From positions 12,986,930 through 13,050,929 of the forward strand of contig CM065325.1 in the NCBI GenBank assembly GCA_033032175.1: a DNA stretch of 64,000 nucleotides, in the 5' to 3' direction. The notes beneath the pieces were generated by a model that was given only the letters and a program-made list of their open reading frames with translations, was not told where the DNA came from and searched no databases. How positions within the stretch are numbered: position 1 is the first letter of the stretch; every line of letters starts with the position of its first letter. The stretch comes from Saturnia japonica. Taxonomy: Eukaryota; Arthropoda; Insecta; Lepidoptera; Saturniidae. The position numbers were made by a program, and so were the translations under genes. Shown one piece after another: positions 33,511-45,200 of the stretch.

Positions 33511-34590
33511 CAATCCGAGAGTTGACAACTTTTGGAAAATTGTTTTGAACACTTTATATGTTGAAAATAATACATATGTCTAATATATTTTTCAACACAC
33601 TTGCTCATAAAGTGGCTCTAATATCACCGCAATTAGGCACTTAATTACACCTGTAATCAAACTGTGACTTTTTCATTGCTATTATTCACAAGTGAGTCAT
33701 AGAGTTTTTTTTTTATTTTATTGGTCGAGTTGCTTTGTTCTTAAAAAAGTTTCGATACAAAAAAGATAATGATCAATAGAACAAATAAATTAATGTACCT
33801 ATTGCTTGCTCATTTCATACAACTTCATATTTAAATAGATAATTTCAACTTGTACGTGTTTAATAAATAAAACTTTCACTCAAATATAACTATTTATTTT
33901 CTCTGTAATAAAGAAAAGTTTAAATTCCCCATTTTATACGTGGCTAAAACGCTATCTGCGGAAAGCAAAAAAAAAAGAAACCTCATTCCTTTAGTCTATG
34001 GCCGATCGCCATTGTTAGATGCGCGCGCAAACAGATTAATTTTTCCCGCCATAGCGAAAAACGATTTTTAATAATTATTTTCTTCACAAGTGTGTTGAAA
34101 AACGTCGTATGATACACGTGTGTATTGATGATTACCGTCCTCGGCTCTCTTAAGACCCTCACCTAACGGCTCGGGTTTCAATGGCGCCTCAGCGGTAATC
34201 ACCAACATTACACACTTGTACCATAATGTACTATTCCATTGATACAGCATAAAAAGTGATTTAAAAATGTTTTTTAATATAAATAAAACGTAAGTAACAA
34301 AAACGATGCATTATGGTCCCGTGACGTCATCATTCATGTTAAATGTCATTTTGTATGAGAACATTAACAAGTTTGACAACTAACGCAACGTTCATATTTC
34401 CTTGAATGGTGACGTCACGTTTTCTAATCGGCGTTTTTAAATCACGTGACTCACAGAAAAAAATATTAATTTTCCAAAGGGAAAATTAAATAAATAAACA
34501 ATTACTTTTTCCAGATTTGTACTGTTTTAGGCTTTTATTTTTAGTCCCATATATTACTCAATAACTTATTTTATTTTATAAACATGCAGT
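33511..34590. mobile_element. MITE-like insertion with imperfect terminal inverted repeats
   Basis: The interval interrupts repeat D. Its ends are AATCCGAGAGTTGACAAC (left) and the reverse complement AATACGCGAGTGGACTGC (right), matching at 13 of 18 positions. Inside are two more inverted pairs: TTTTCAACACACTTG near 33586 with CAAGTGTGTTGAAAA near 34087, and a long imperfect hairpin at 34114-34219. There is no coding capacity. The class is unknown; it may be two nested small elements. Confidence 0.4.
34114..34219. repeat. imperfect hairpin, about 25-bp arms
   Basis: ACACGTGTGTATTGATGATTACCG (given here as ACACGTGTGTATTG + ATGATTACCG, 34114-34137) pairs with CGGTAATCACC + AACATTACACACTTGT (34193-34219), with a GC-richer loop of about 55 bases. 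Confidence 0.6.
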
Positions 34591-34683
34591 CCACTCGCGT
34601 ATTACACAGCCAAAGTCCTTTTTATATTATTTTTGAAAAAAAAAAATCTTCGGTCGGTAAATTAGGATTCCGTCTATTTTACA
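34591..34683 (-). repeat. dispersed repeat D, copy 1, segment 2
   Basis: ACAGCCAAAGTCCTTTTTAT, ATTATTTTTGAAAAAA and CGTCTATTTTACA match 59780-59882. The sequence stops where the Helitron at 34684 begins. Confidence 0.6.
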
Positions 34684-35336
34684 CTAGCTGTACCCCACGG
34701 TTTTACCCGTTTTAATTTTATCTGACAAACAGGGCACCGCTAACGCACCCGTGTAGCCAGCCTATCATAATTGTTCTTCTCGCAAGTACAAATTATTTTA
34801 TTTTTTCATTATCTCCTAAACTATGTGTCCAAATAGGATACTCTAAAGAGGAAAATATAACTTCATAAAATTGTCTTTATGATGAAGTAACTATTGTTCG
34901 TAAATATTAAATATGCCATGTCTGAAAATAATGCTTATAAATTATTTTTTTAATTTTCAACAAATCTTTGTCAGAAAATACCTTATTGTGGCTTATGTAT
35001 AAAAGATAGACATATGCTATCGCATACTTTTTTTAGATATAATAAGGACCAATACTATTGTAGAACATTGTATTTCTGTATCATTAACGATTACGCCAGC
35101 GCACGTGGATAAAGTAATTCGGGAGGGCCTCGATTTCTGATTTACGTAAGATAAATCAATATTAAAGGCTATATTAGAGTTGTAGCCTAATCTTAAATAG
35201 CCTATACTATTCCTTGAAAGTCTGGCTATCATATACAAAAAGAACTTTTCGAATCCGACTTGTAGTTCCAGAGATTAGCGTGTTTAAACAAACAAAGAAC
35301 TTTTCCGCTTTATTATATAAACAAATTAAGTGTAGA
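34684..35336 (-). mobile_element. Helitron-like H3, longest copy, inserted in repeat D
   Basis: On the minus strand it starts TCTACACTTAATTTG near 35336 and ends CTAG at 34684, beside A on the plus strand (T on its own strand). The 3' end has ACGGGTAAAACCGTGGGGTA before CAGCTAG. It is 653 bp with no coding frame. The flanks rejoin as ATTTTACA|CAAGTA, matching ATTTTACATAAGTA in the uninterrupted repeat D at 59875. This fixes the insertion site between A and T with no target duplication, as Helitrons do. Confidence 0.7.
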
Positions 35337-35420
35337 CAAGTACATTCAGTCCGAGCTCCAGTTGTCTCTCTTGCGCTCTATTCAGTCATTTGCGTATAGC
35401 GCGAAAGCAATAGATTTCTG
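35337..35420 (-). repeat. dispersed repeat D, copy 1, segment 3
   Basis: CAAGTACATTCAGTCCGAGC, TCCAGTTGTCTCTCTTGCG and GCGCGAAAGCAATAGATT continue the match to 59883-59962 after the Helitron. Confidence 0.6.
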
Positions 35421-35699
35421 TTAAAACCTATTGTTAAAAGGTCTTGCTGTCTCCGTTTCTTCTAAATTTGATTTTCTACTAAATCGCTGCGTCCGAACTA
35501 CGACGCGTAGCATTATTACGTGTACTTGATTGTATTACGTCGAAATTCGGACTATTCACTGTAATCTTCGACGTTGATCGATATGGGTTCGAGTGTTAAA
35601 TCGAATTTGAAGAGTTTTGTATGTAGCACGATATAATCATTTCAACGAGGTAGATTATCTTCTGATGCTACAATATTCAAGATGCAAGCGACAAGCACC

Positions 35700-35788
35700 T
35701 ACCTAATTATTATTACCTATTAAGAGGAAACGCGGGGAGTGTTTTCTCCATACAAACATATTACCCTGTGTCCTCCCTGAATAATATA
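35700..35788 (-). repeat. dispersed repeat D, copy 2, left part (diverged)
   Basis: Only the last bases, TCCCTGAATAATA, can be aligned with confidence (compare TCCCTAGATAATG at about 33296). The mariner follows at 35789. Confidence 0.35.
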
Positions 35789-37024
35789 TTAGGTCCTTAC
35801 ATATGAAATTGGCGTTTTGTACGGGAGGAATATAAAGTCAACTCTTTTTTTGTAAAATATAGTATTTAATTAATCAAAGTATGCACCGTTGTTATCTATG
35901 CATTTTTGCCATCTCATGTGTAGTTCATTGATCCCTTTACTAACAAAAACCATGGGGGCGAGAATCTTTGAAGGCGGTTTAGACTGCCGCATCGGAGTTG
36001 AATTTTTTTCCTTGTAAGAAGTTGTCCAAATTACGGGAAAAATGGTAATCTGTTGGAGCAAGGTCTGGGGAGTACGGTGGATGCCACAGACATTCCAATT
36101 GTAGCTCATCTAACTTAGTGGTTGTTTGTTGTGCAGTGTGTGGTCTTGCGTTGTCGTGAAGCAGCAGTAGCCTAGAGCGATTGACCAATCTCGGTTGTTT
36201 AGCAGCTATGTCTTCCTTCATGGTTTGCAGTTGCTGACAATAGATATCTGCCGTAATCGTTTGGCAAGATTTTAGAAAGCTGTAGTGAACGACACCGGCG
36301 CTAATCTACGAAACACTCACAAGTAACTTTTTCTGAGTCAATTTTCGTTTAGGGCAGGATTTGGCTGGGTCTCCAGGGTTCAGCCATTGCGACGAGCACT
36401 TCCAATTATCGTACAGTATCCACTTTTCATCACAAGTAATGATTCGATTTAAAATCCCTTCATTATTGTGTCGGTTGAGCAAAGTAACACAGCAGTCGAC
36501 GCGTGTTTGCAAGTTCGATTCACTCAATTCATGAGGTACCCATCGTTCAAGTTTTTTTACTTTCCCGATTTGCTTTAAGAGGATTAATACAGTTTTATCA
36601 CTTACTCCGAAGCCTGCAGCTATCTCTGAAGTGCTTTGTGATGGATCCGCTTCCACAATAGCCTTTAATTCTTCATTTTCCACTTTGGTCTCTGGCCGTC
36701 CACGGAATTGGTTCTGAAGGTCGAAATTTCCACAACGAAAACGTTGAAACAAAAAATTGCACCGTACTTTCTTTGCGACACCAGCGCCGTACACATCATT
36801 AATCCTTCGAGCTGTTTCTGCAGCACTGGTGCCACGGTAGAACTCGAATTCGTAAATATACCGATATTTCATGTTTTCCATTGTGCGGTAATAAGCGACG
36901 CCAAAAAAAAATAATGAGGAAAAACAAATGAATGACTGTTTTCAAAACTCAAATGTAGCAGCTAAATGAATTTATAAATTTTAATTTGGAATTCTTAACC
37001 AAAGAGAAGATATTAAGGACCTAA
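35789..37024 (-). mobile_element. mariner transposon 2 (cecropia-like), inserted in repeat D
   Basis: The left end has TTAGGTCCTTACATATGAAA, and the right end (reverse complement) TTAGGTCCTTAATATC, where the inner part of that terminal repeat has been lost. TA flanks both sides (35787-35788, 37025-37026). At 1236 bp it is slightly short for the family because of the damaged right terminus. Repeat D continues at 37027 with GTACTAGAGCAAATATTTTT. Confidence 0.88.
35870..36881 (-). pseudogene. mariner transposase, two stops and a frameshift
   Basis: The start is the ATG at 36881. The helix-turn-helix DNA-binding half is open to 36306, where TGG appears to have become TAG (36306-36308). The same frame then continues through a second stop, TAA at 35979-35981, and the last about 35 codons (GINELHMRWQKCIDNNGAYF) are in another frame after a one-base indel near 35960. 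The catalytic aspartates in TCDEKW, LLHDNARPH and SPDLAPTD are all present. It is inactive and independent of the copy at 9034: different lesions, different length, opposite strand. Confidence 0.87.
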
Positions 37025-37420
37025 TAGTACTAGAGCAAATATTTTTATTCCGTAAAATTTATATCTACTACTGCCATGTCCCTATATTTTGATTTTTTTC
37101 ATAAATGATTTATTATAAAAACTAGGAGCCTTTTAAAATGCCGGAAATTGCCCGTTTTTACCGTCATGACCAGACGTCCAGCAAACAAAGTTGACGACTA
37201 CAAAATTAAAAAGGAAGACATACAGACATAGCCAAAGTCCTTCCTATATTATTCTTGAAAAAAATATTAAAATCGGTTCAGTTTTGGAGGAGGAAACGGG
37301 AAAACGAAACTATAAATTTGTCAATTTTACTTAGGTATAATCAGTCCGAACTGCAGTTGTCACTCTCGCACTCTATACAGTGAGGTTCCGGTCACAGCGC
37401 GACAGCAATAGATTTTAGAA
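37025..37420 (-). repeat. dispersed repeat D, copy 2, right part
   Basis: ACTAGAGCAAATATTTTTAT, ATATCTACTACTGCCATGTC, AGCCAAAGTCCTTCCTATAT, TTTTGGAGGAGGAAACGGGA and CAGTCCGAACTGCAGTTGTC run in the same order as 59590-59915. Confidence 0.65.
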
Positions 37421-38289
37421 ATACCTATTCTTGAAATGTTTCTTAGACTGCGTATCCTCGTAAGTACCTGTAACTGAGGAACATTCCTCTTTTCTAGTCC
37501 TAGCGTGTTTCCATCTTAGAAACACATCGTCGCTTAATACCATGTGAAATTGTGATCAAACAATAGAGAAAAAAGTAATACATGTTTAATTAATTATTAT
37601 CCTTGTGCCTATTAAGATTTCTCTTCGAAAATATCTAAGGAATCATCCTACTTTTTAATTTAAATTTTCGAGCAAATTCCGTTATCATAGATACATAAAA
37701 ATTATCGAGTTCACATCTCTTAGACTAGGTCTTTAGTAATTATAATGTCTGAGATACTGTATAGCGGACTATACCACTATGAATTGATTTTACAGGGGAG
37801 AGAGATACCTTTCTTTAACATTCCAATAGGTCTGTATCATTCATATCGTGTTGTTATATCGTTAGTAAAATCTTTATTATATAAATCAATATTGAATATG
37901 GATCTAATGTGATATTAACCATACAAATAAAACATTTAGATATGAATAATTGAAAACGAGTCGTATTTATTTTATTCAATAGCAACGTGTAACAATTATG
38001 CGAATGTCATGCGGATATAATATTTTTGTTATCTTCAGATTTCAAGCATTAAAAAGATGGTGGCTCTCTTGTTAATAAAGTCGAGGGTGTTTTTGTGGCA
38101 CTTAATTTTCATGCTTTTAGTTATTGACTTTTAATTGGTTTCATTTCACAATAAACAACCTATATCATGCAAAATGCCACCAATGATACACATAATATAG
38201 CGACATAAAACACAAGTTTATGAATTAGATTAAAAACCACAAAACGACAGGTCAAGGTACCGCCAAAAAATTATCCTTGTCTTTTCACA
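37421..38289. other. gene-free AT-rich stretch
   Basis: I see no gene or recognisable repeat here. Confidence 0.4.
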
Positions 38290-38801
38290 TCTATACATAT
38301 ACAATTAATAAAATTGAAGTGTCTGTTTACAAATAATAGCTTTTTACAAATGCATACACGTACGAAAAGTTATAAGATTCTTATACAGAAATCAATTTGT
38401 ACAATTTTTGTCTGTTTGTTTATTCCGGGTAATCTCCGAAACGGTTGAACCAATGTTGACACGACTTTCACTGGCAGATAGCTGATTTTATAAGGAGTAA
38501 TTTAGGCTACTTTCATTTCAGGAAAAAAGAATAAGGGTTCAGCGCAAATAAAAATAAATTCATAAAAACGACGATTTTAGAGCGCTAGAATGGCATACGC
38601 TGAGTAAACCATAATAGATATATCAAACTAATGTACCACATAATTGTAGATATTAAAAAACCTACAAAAAAGTCAGCGAGAGTATATGTCTATCTTTTAA
38701 TAATCATCCACAATAAGCATTTTTCGGGATAGCATGATTCGCGCGTGTGCCTGACTGTAGCATTCTGTAGTCCAGAGGAGTTTAACTGCGAGAATAGCTA
38801 G
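38290..38801 (+). mobile_element. non-autonomous Helitron H2, copy 1
   Basis: It starts A|TCTATACATATACAATTAAT, has AATTGAAGTGTCTGTTTAC and TAATCTCCGAAACGGTTG, and ends AGAATAGCTAG|T. It is 512 bp, with copies at 52634-53147 (plus) and 61195-61722 (minus). Here the GC-rich part of the 3' end has decayed. It has no ORF. Confidence 0.75.
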
Positions 38802-39200
38802 TAGAACATAATTATTATTGCAGTTTAACCGACGAATTATAAATCATTTGTGTAATAAATTATTATATGCGAAGTATAGGAAGTTATTTTGATATTAATT
38901 CTGTGCTCCGTAAAGCACCAGTGTAAGGAAGGTCACGCATGACTTCTATTTAATAGCCTGTTTCTATAATTTTAATTGTCTTTGTTATATTATTTACATA
39001 TCAAATTAAAAAGGGTATTTTTGATTACGTAACTCTCTTAATAGATTAATTTTCAAGGATCCTTTCTATGTGCCCCACCTTCGTTATTTATAAAACTTTT
39101 ATGAAAAATTTCTAGTAGAACCAGTCAGTCAGCCTTTAGAATTTTGTTAAGTAGAAAATTTTATATCAATATATACGTAATACAAATTCATTTGTTACAG

Positions 39201-39260
39201 ATTCCTTGAACATATAACGCATAATGTTTTCCTTATGCCGTCGCTACAAAGATGAACACG
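39201..39260 (+). CDS. PH-domain gene, exon with start codon (12 codons + 1 base)
   Basis: A TTTGTTACAG acceptor is followed by a short leader with an in-frame TAA, then the ATG at 39224-39226 and MFSLCRRYKDEH, ending at the strong donor GTAAGA. The in-frame stop before the ATG decides the start. Confidence 0.65.
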
Positions 39261-42200
39261 GTAAGAATACATAATGATGAAAACAGAAATATTCTTGACA
39301 TACAGTCCACTGGCCACTGGTCCAATCCTTTCACAGTGATCTTAGGCCATCAAGTTATCAATTAAATACATATACATACATACATACATAAATCTCTATA
39401 TTATCATAACTAATAACTGGATACTACCTACTTATTGTTCAATCTTTAAGGTTTTAGGAACCGCCAAAGATATTAAAAATACATATAGATAAGACATTGA
39501 AGTCAACATCATAATTCAAATACAGTGGCCAATCGTCTAATGTAAAGTGTAATTACATGATTATGACGAGCCGAAAACGTCGCTTATACAAAAATAATAA
39601 TATAGTCACGAAGCCCATTGAAAAATTACTAATATCTATCATTTGAACCCACTAAGAGCAGCTATAGCCAAAACATACGTAATCGGTTTTTAATTATCAC
39701 TAACAGATTATGTAGTTAATAATAGTAAATTACATGTATGAAACTCTGGATAAAAAATGCACCTTCGCAAAAATCTCAAAAATCAAAAAGTTGTTCCCAA
39801 ATTATAAAGTACAGTTACTAACGGACGGATAGACCAACAAATAAATAGACTACAGTTCCAATGCGTTTTATGATGTGTAACCATAGAGATTAAGATATTC
39901 TTAGTTTTTTTTTATATTACAGTCAATGATAACTGAAACTTAAAAAAAACTTGATTTTAGAGAAGTTCTCTTAATTTTAATAGTGCACATTTATTAATTA
40001 CCTTATAGCACTTAAGTTAATCTCTCAGCTAATGATCACGTCAGGAATCAGCTGAGTAAATTGGGATGCCTCCCTAAGCCTCCAGGTGGCGCGGGTGGGG
40101 GTACCGGGGTTGGAGGAGCGAAAGCTGGGAGCGAGGGAAGGCAGCCATTCATAAAACTAAGGCGGATCGATATAAAACCTTTCACCTAACAAGCCTTACA
40201 GTTTGCAATTACAACTTTTATCGTTTCCTTTAGAAGAGTCTAAACGATTGTTTCAGACGTAGTTTTAATATTGGTTTCCAATATTCGACGACTCGTTTTT
40301 TTCAAATACCTACCTACAACCAAGTTTTATACCTTAAATACGCCTTCATGATAATACTTACACGACTCATGTTCGATTTCTGTTCAACCAATTATTTATT
40401 TTAATAGTAGCACGCCAAAGATGGAAAGTATAGCAAAAAAACAAAAAGAACGGCGATTATCTAGAGATCGGCAGCCCGTCATCGCTCGACATTGTCATGT
40501 CAGCATGCAACCCTCAGGGTCTCTCATACATTGGTTGATTCCGAAACGCGAAAAACCAAAATAGTGTCAAGTAAAGTTACCGTGACGGTTTCATCACCAT
40601 AATATGCATAGTCCACAGCAGAGTCGCTACCCAGTCACTTCCTACAAACAATGATGCCTGACAAACGTGACGATTGCTACAAAAATTTCTCCCATACGTC
40701 GATAAAGAAGTTTCACTTCAATAATATAGTGGATTGGTGTATGGAGACACAGGTTCACAGTAGCGCCCTTCACAGCACGGACAAAGAAGTTCGCAAATTC
40801 TTACCTATGGTGTACCGTGCAAATATGGAACAGTCACAATCAAAGAAGTACGCAAATTCATACCTTTGCCGTACCGTGCAAATGGGGAATAGTCACGAAC
40901 AAAGAAGTTCGCAAATTCTTACCTTTGCCGTACCGTGCAAATGTGGAATAGTCACGAACAAAGAAGTTCGCAAATTCTTACCTTTGCTGTACCGTGCAAA
41001 TGTGGAATAGTCACGAACAAAGAAGTTCGCAAATTCTTACCTTTGCCGTACCGTGCAAATGTGGAATAGTCACGAACAAAGAAGTTCGCAAATTCTTACC
41101 TTTGTCGTACCGTGCAAATGGGGAAAAGTCACGAACAAAGAAGTTCGCAAATTATTACCTTCGCCGTACCGTGCAAATATGGAATAGTCACGATCAAAGA
41201 AGTACGCAAATTCTTACCTTTGTCGTACCATGGAAATATGGAACAGTCACGACCAAAGAAGTACTCAAATTCTTACCTTCGCCGTACCGAGAAAATATGG
41301 AATAGTCACGATCAAAGAAGTACGCAAATTCTTACCTTTGTCGTACCATGCAAATATGGAACAGTCACGATCAAAGAAGTACTCAAATTCTTACCTTTGC
41401 CGTACCGTGCAAATATGGAACAGTCACGATCAAAGAAGTACTCAAATTCTTACCTTTGCCGTACCGTGCAAATGTGGAATAGTCTCCCAACCAATGTGTT
41501 CCATCCCTCCTATGATAATGGGTCTTTCAAACGAGGCGTGAAGAGGCATTTCAGCAAGTCGGCATGACATCGATAACTAGGCGGCTACGGTAGATGTTTG
41601 TAGCTAGTATAGAATATATAAATTTCTTTAATTTAGAACAGTGCTCTGAAAAATGTGTAGATAAATACATCATCGAGGCTGGAGTTATCTCAAATTCAAA
41701 TTTAATCAGCTAAGCATACCAAAGCTGCATTGAATTAGCTACGATATAAGTAAGCCCGCCGTCGTGCAGACCCTCTGGGGTGAAAGTACTAATAAAAAAC
41801 AACTCTAAAGCGAATTTCACGTTCCAGACAATACTATATAGCTAGTTTGCTGTAGATACCTCAGTATGCAGTCTAACTATATTCGATGTTCCATTTTGAA
41901 TGTAGAAAATACAAACACGAAATAGGGTTAATCAACTAATATACCCACCCATACTTTGGAGAGGTTAGATGTCTTATTTTTTCTTCAAAAAATTTAATTA
42001 TTCTTTTCGTTTACTCTGATCAAAGGGCAACTGATCAAAGCTAGTTACGGAGAAAAAAACCGCCTATGTTTTTTCCAAAAAAAATATCCCGAAAGTAACT
42101 CAGTATACACATTTTGTAAGGGGCATGAATAACATGTGTTTGGTAAAAGTGTTTTACTTTATTATCCCACTGCGAAAAACGAGGGTTATGTTTTTCGAGC

Positions 42201-45200
42201 GTATGAACGTATGTATGTATGTCTATTTATTTGGCACGCTCTATAGCCTAAAAGGCTTGATGGATTTTAGCATACGACGTTTCGTTAGATTCGTCTTAAT
42301 TGTGCGAGTGACATAAGCTATATCATTTTTAGTACGACGTCTGGAAATCAAATAAAAAGCAGAAATAGAAAAAAAAATTATGTGTGCAATACACATGTGT
42401 AATTCAGAAAATTAAAAAAAAAATCAAATACACACTAATTTCAAGTTTATGAAAATGTACATACAAGTACTCACAATCATTATTTACAATATAATTTTCA
42501 ATTCATGAACATTTGAGGTATCCATGGTAACCTAACACAATATCAATCAGTCACAGAATGTCATAAGTGTTGTCCAAAAAGTTTTTGTTTCGTGCCTTTT
42601 TAGTAAGGTAATAAAATTCATTATAGCGTGGCAATTTTTTTACTGTGCTTTCGCTTTTTCGTTTCATCGACTTTCAAATCACAACGATGCTAAAGAAGTT
42701 TGCACTTCAATAATTAGTGATATGTTTTAGCTGCAGTCGGGTTTTTTGGTTCCTTTATAATAATTTAGCTTGTTATAGGATGTGGTAGGCAATACAAATT
42801 AAAAGTTTAAAAAGTTTGGCCGCTGAGAGAATGCGTTCCTGATGTCTATCACAAGAGTCACAATAGTCGAGTGTCACAAAACGGTGGCATCACGCTACTT
42901 TGGATAATTTTTATGGAAAGAAGTAGAGTACATACTTTATTTGGAGATTTTTCTCTTCTTAAGGCAAGTCCGACTGGTGAAAGACCTCCGCCCTAAAGAA
43001 GATAGCAGCCAATATAACCTTGTGTGTGAGTAGTGTTTCCAAAGCTCCTCGGCGTAGAGGATTCGAAGTCGGCAACACACTAGATGATGATACAATGATG
43101 ATGTTACAAGCCTTCATAGGTTACAAAAAAAGTAGTTAATAAATTCTGTCTTGCGTGATAGCCCTAAACGTCGAACGGAATATGAATGGGAATCCAACTC
43201 AGCGTGGGCCGAGCACTACGGGACACTAAATTCTGATTAAATTACATTCAGTGTTTGAAATTACTAAGTACTGAGGAATATTTTTATTAATGATATTGCT
43301 GTGTTATGCCATTATACTTGGAATAACTTTAGTACTTAGGGTTTAATATAAAGTGTCATTTGGTTTTACATCTTTAAGCCAGTGCTATGCGAGTAGTATG
43401 CGGAAAGCTTGTATGCATAATATAATGATTGGTTTCCGCTGGCGCTTATACTAGATACGACGCTATCTACAAACAATAGTAAATTAATATCGTAGTGTGT
43501 AGTGACTATTTCAAATAAAACTTGTTAACGTGACAATATTATCAGTATGACACTGACTCGAGTACGCCGATTCGTCGTAGTTTTGATTGCCACATTTTAA
43601 TGGTAAGCGCCTGCGGAAACCAAATATTAATCTATGCTTGTAAATGTAATCTATTTACTTTGAATTAATACGTTGTCTGGTAGGACAAGCAATATACTAA
43701 GCACTAAGTTTACTTTTTGTAAATAGGCGTTGAGTCTGTCAGCCATATAAGTCTATTATTATCTCTGCTGTGATGTCATACTGGTCGAAAAAAAAAAAAA
43801 ACATTTTAATTTTGGCTGTTTTTTATGTCATAAATGTAACAAATCAGGTCATAAAGTCAATGTCAATAGCGAATTACACTCGAATGAGATCCGACATGTT
43901 TGCTTATAGTCTTATGACTTCAAAACATGAGTTCGAAATGAAAAAAATAATGAATTTTTAAAATGTAAATCTGTACATCTTACACTTTTGTGGAATCGAT
44001 AAAAATACTACAGAAAATATTTATTTATTGCACCAAATTTGATATGAGCGAAGTAGTCTATTGTATCTGACCATAGATGTAACACTCGTTTAGACATGTC
44101 GCGTTGCGGGATCTGCCGTTGTTTAACCAGTAATCAAGCTGGTTGGTAAGAGTCTGTAAACTCTGTACTCGACTGGGTCGCGACTGCTATGTACGTGTGT
44201 ATTGTATATGATGATAAGTCCATACGGTGACTTTCTTTTGATTAGCCGCATTCTGATCCTATTCTGATCCTTAGTCTGGTCGCCGTTGTTTTACCTTACC
44301 ATCACGTACAGCTCCGTCACTTTGCTGGGGTACTAAAAAAAAATGTATTTACAAATATCATAAAAGACATAATGGCTTTGTTATTTCTAACACATTTTAA
44401 AGTCCATGCACTATAAAGAGAAATTTCATAAATTTTATCAATTATTATAAATAAGGCTTATTAAAAAATATAACTGACGCTTAATAATAAATGATTCAAA
44501 TGTTAAAATATAAAATAATTCCATGTTCGCGGATCAAAATAAATTATAGTTATACTAGCTGAGCCTGCGACTTCCACCGCGTTTACGAAAGACAGCAAAA
44601 AAATAATAATATGTAGGTGTACTAAAATTCAACATAGTGGTTTTACGTGCTTTGTTTATTTAAGGCTTCTGTGTAATGTGTATGTAAGCAATTTCGGAAA
44701 TGTTTTCTGTTCATGATTCTAAACCTTTTCATAGTATTTTTTTCTGAAATAGTTAAAATCTTTAATGCACAGATTTCGACTCTACTGTTTTATTATAACT
44801 AGGTAGAGATTAGTATTTTTCGCTCTATTTCTTTACAAATAGTGTCGATGGCTTAAAACGGTACTTGATAGTAACTTATACTATGTTAATAATAACTTGG
44901 CTCCCGGGTATAGCATTTATGCAAATTTTTCGTACATATTTTAATGCCTGGAGCCAAAGGGTTAATAAATATCTTTTATATCAGACTAGACTTCGTCTGT
45001 GTCACTTAATGGAAGCTCTCAAAAGGAATATTTTTTTCCGTTTTTGTTATATTTTTTATTGATGCTCCGTTCCTATTGATCGTAGCGTGTAGGATAGGAT
45101 AGGATAGGATTATATCCACATTTTAAAAATATTAAAAGTTTCAGATAATTCACCGTTGTAGGTAAAGAACAAAGATTACTCCTATATTTGTAGGTACATA

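Noticed and set aside
40651..41567. Several long overlapping plus-strand ORFs (103-151 codons) with repeated KEVRKFLPL/RTVQMWNS motifs
   Set aside because: They are produced by the 59-bp tandem array, which lacks stops and cycles through all frames. The same peptide phrases recur in each frame, so they are not independent genes.
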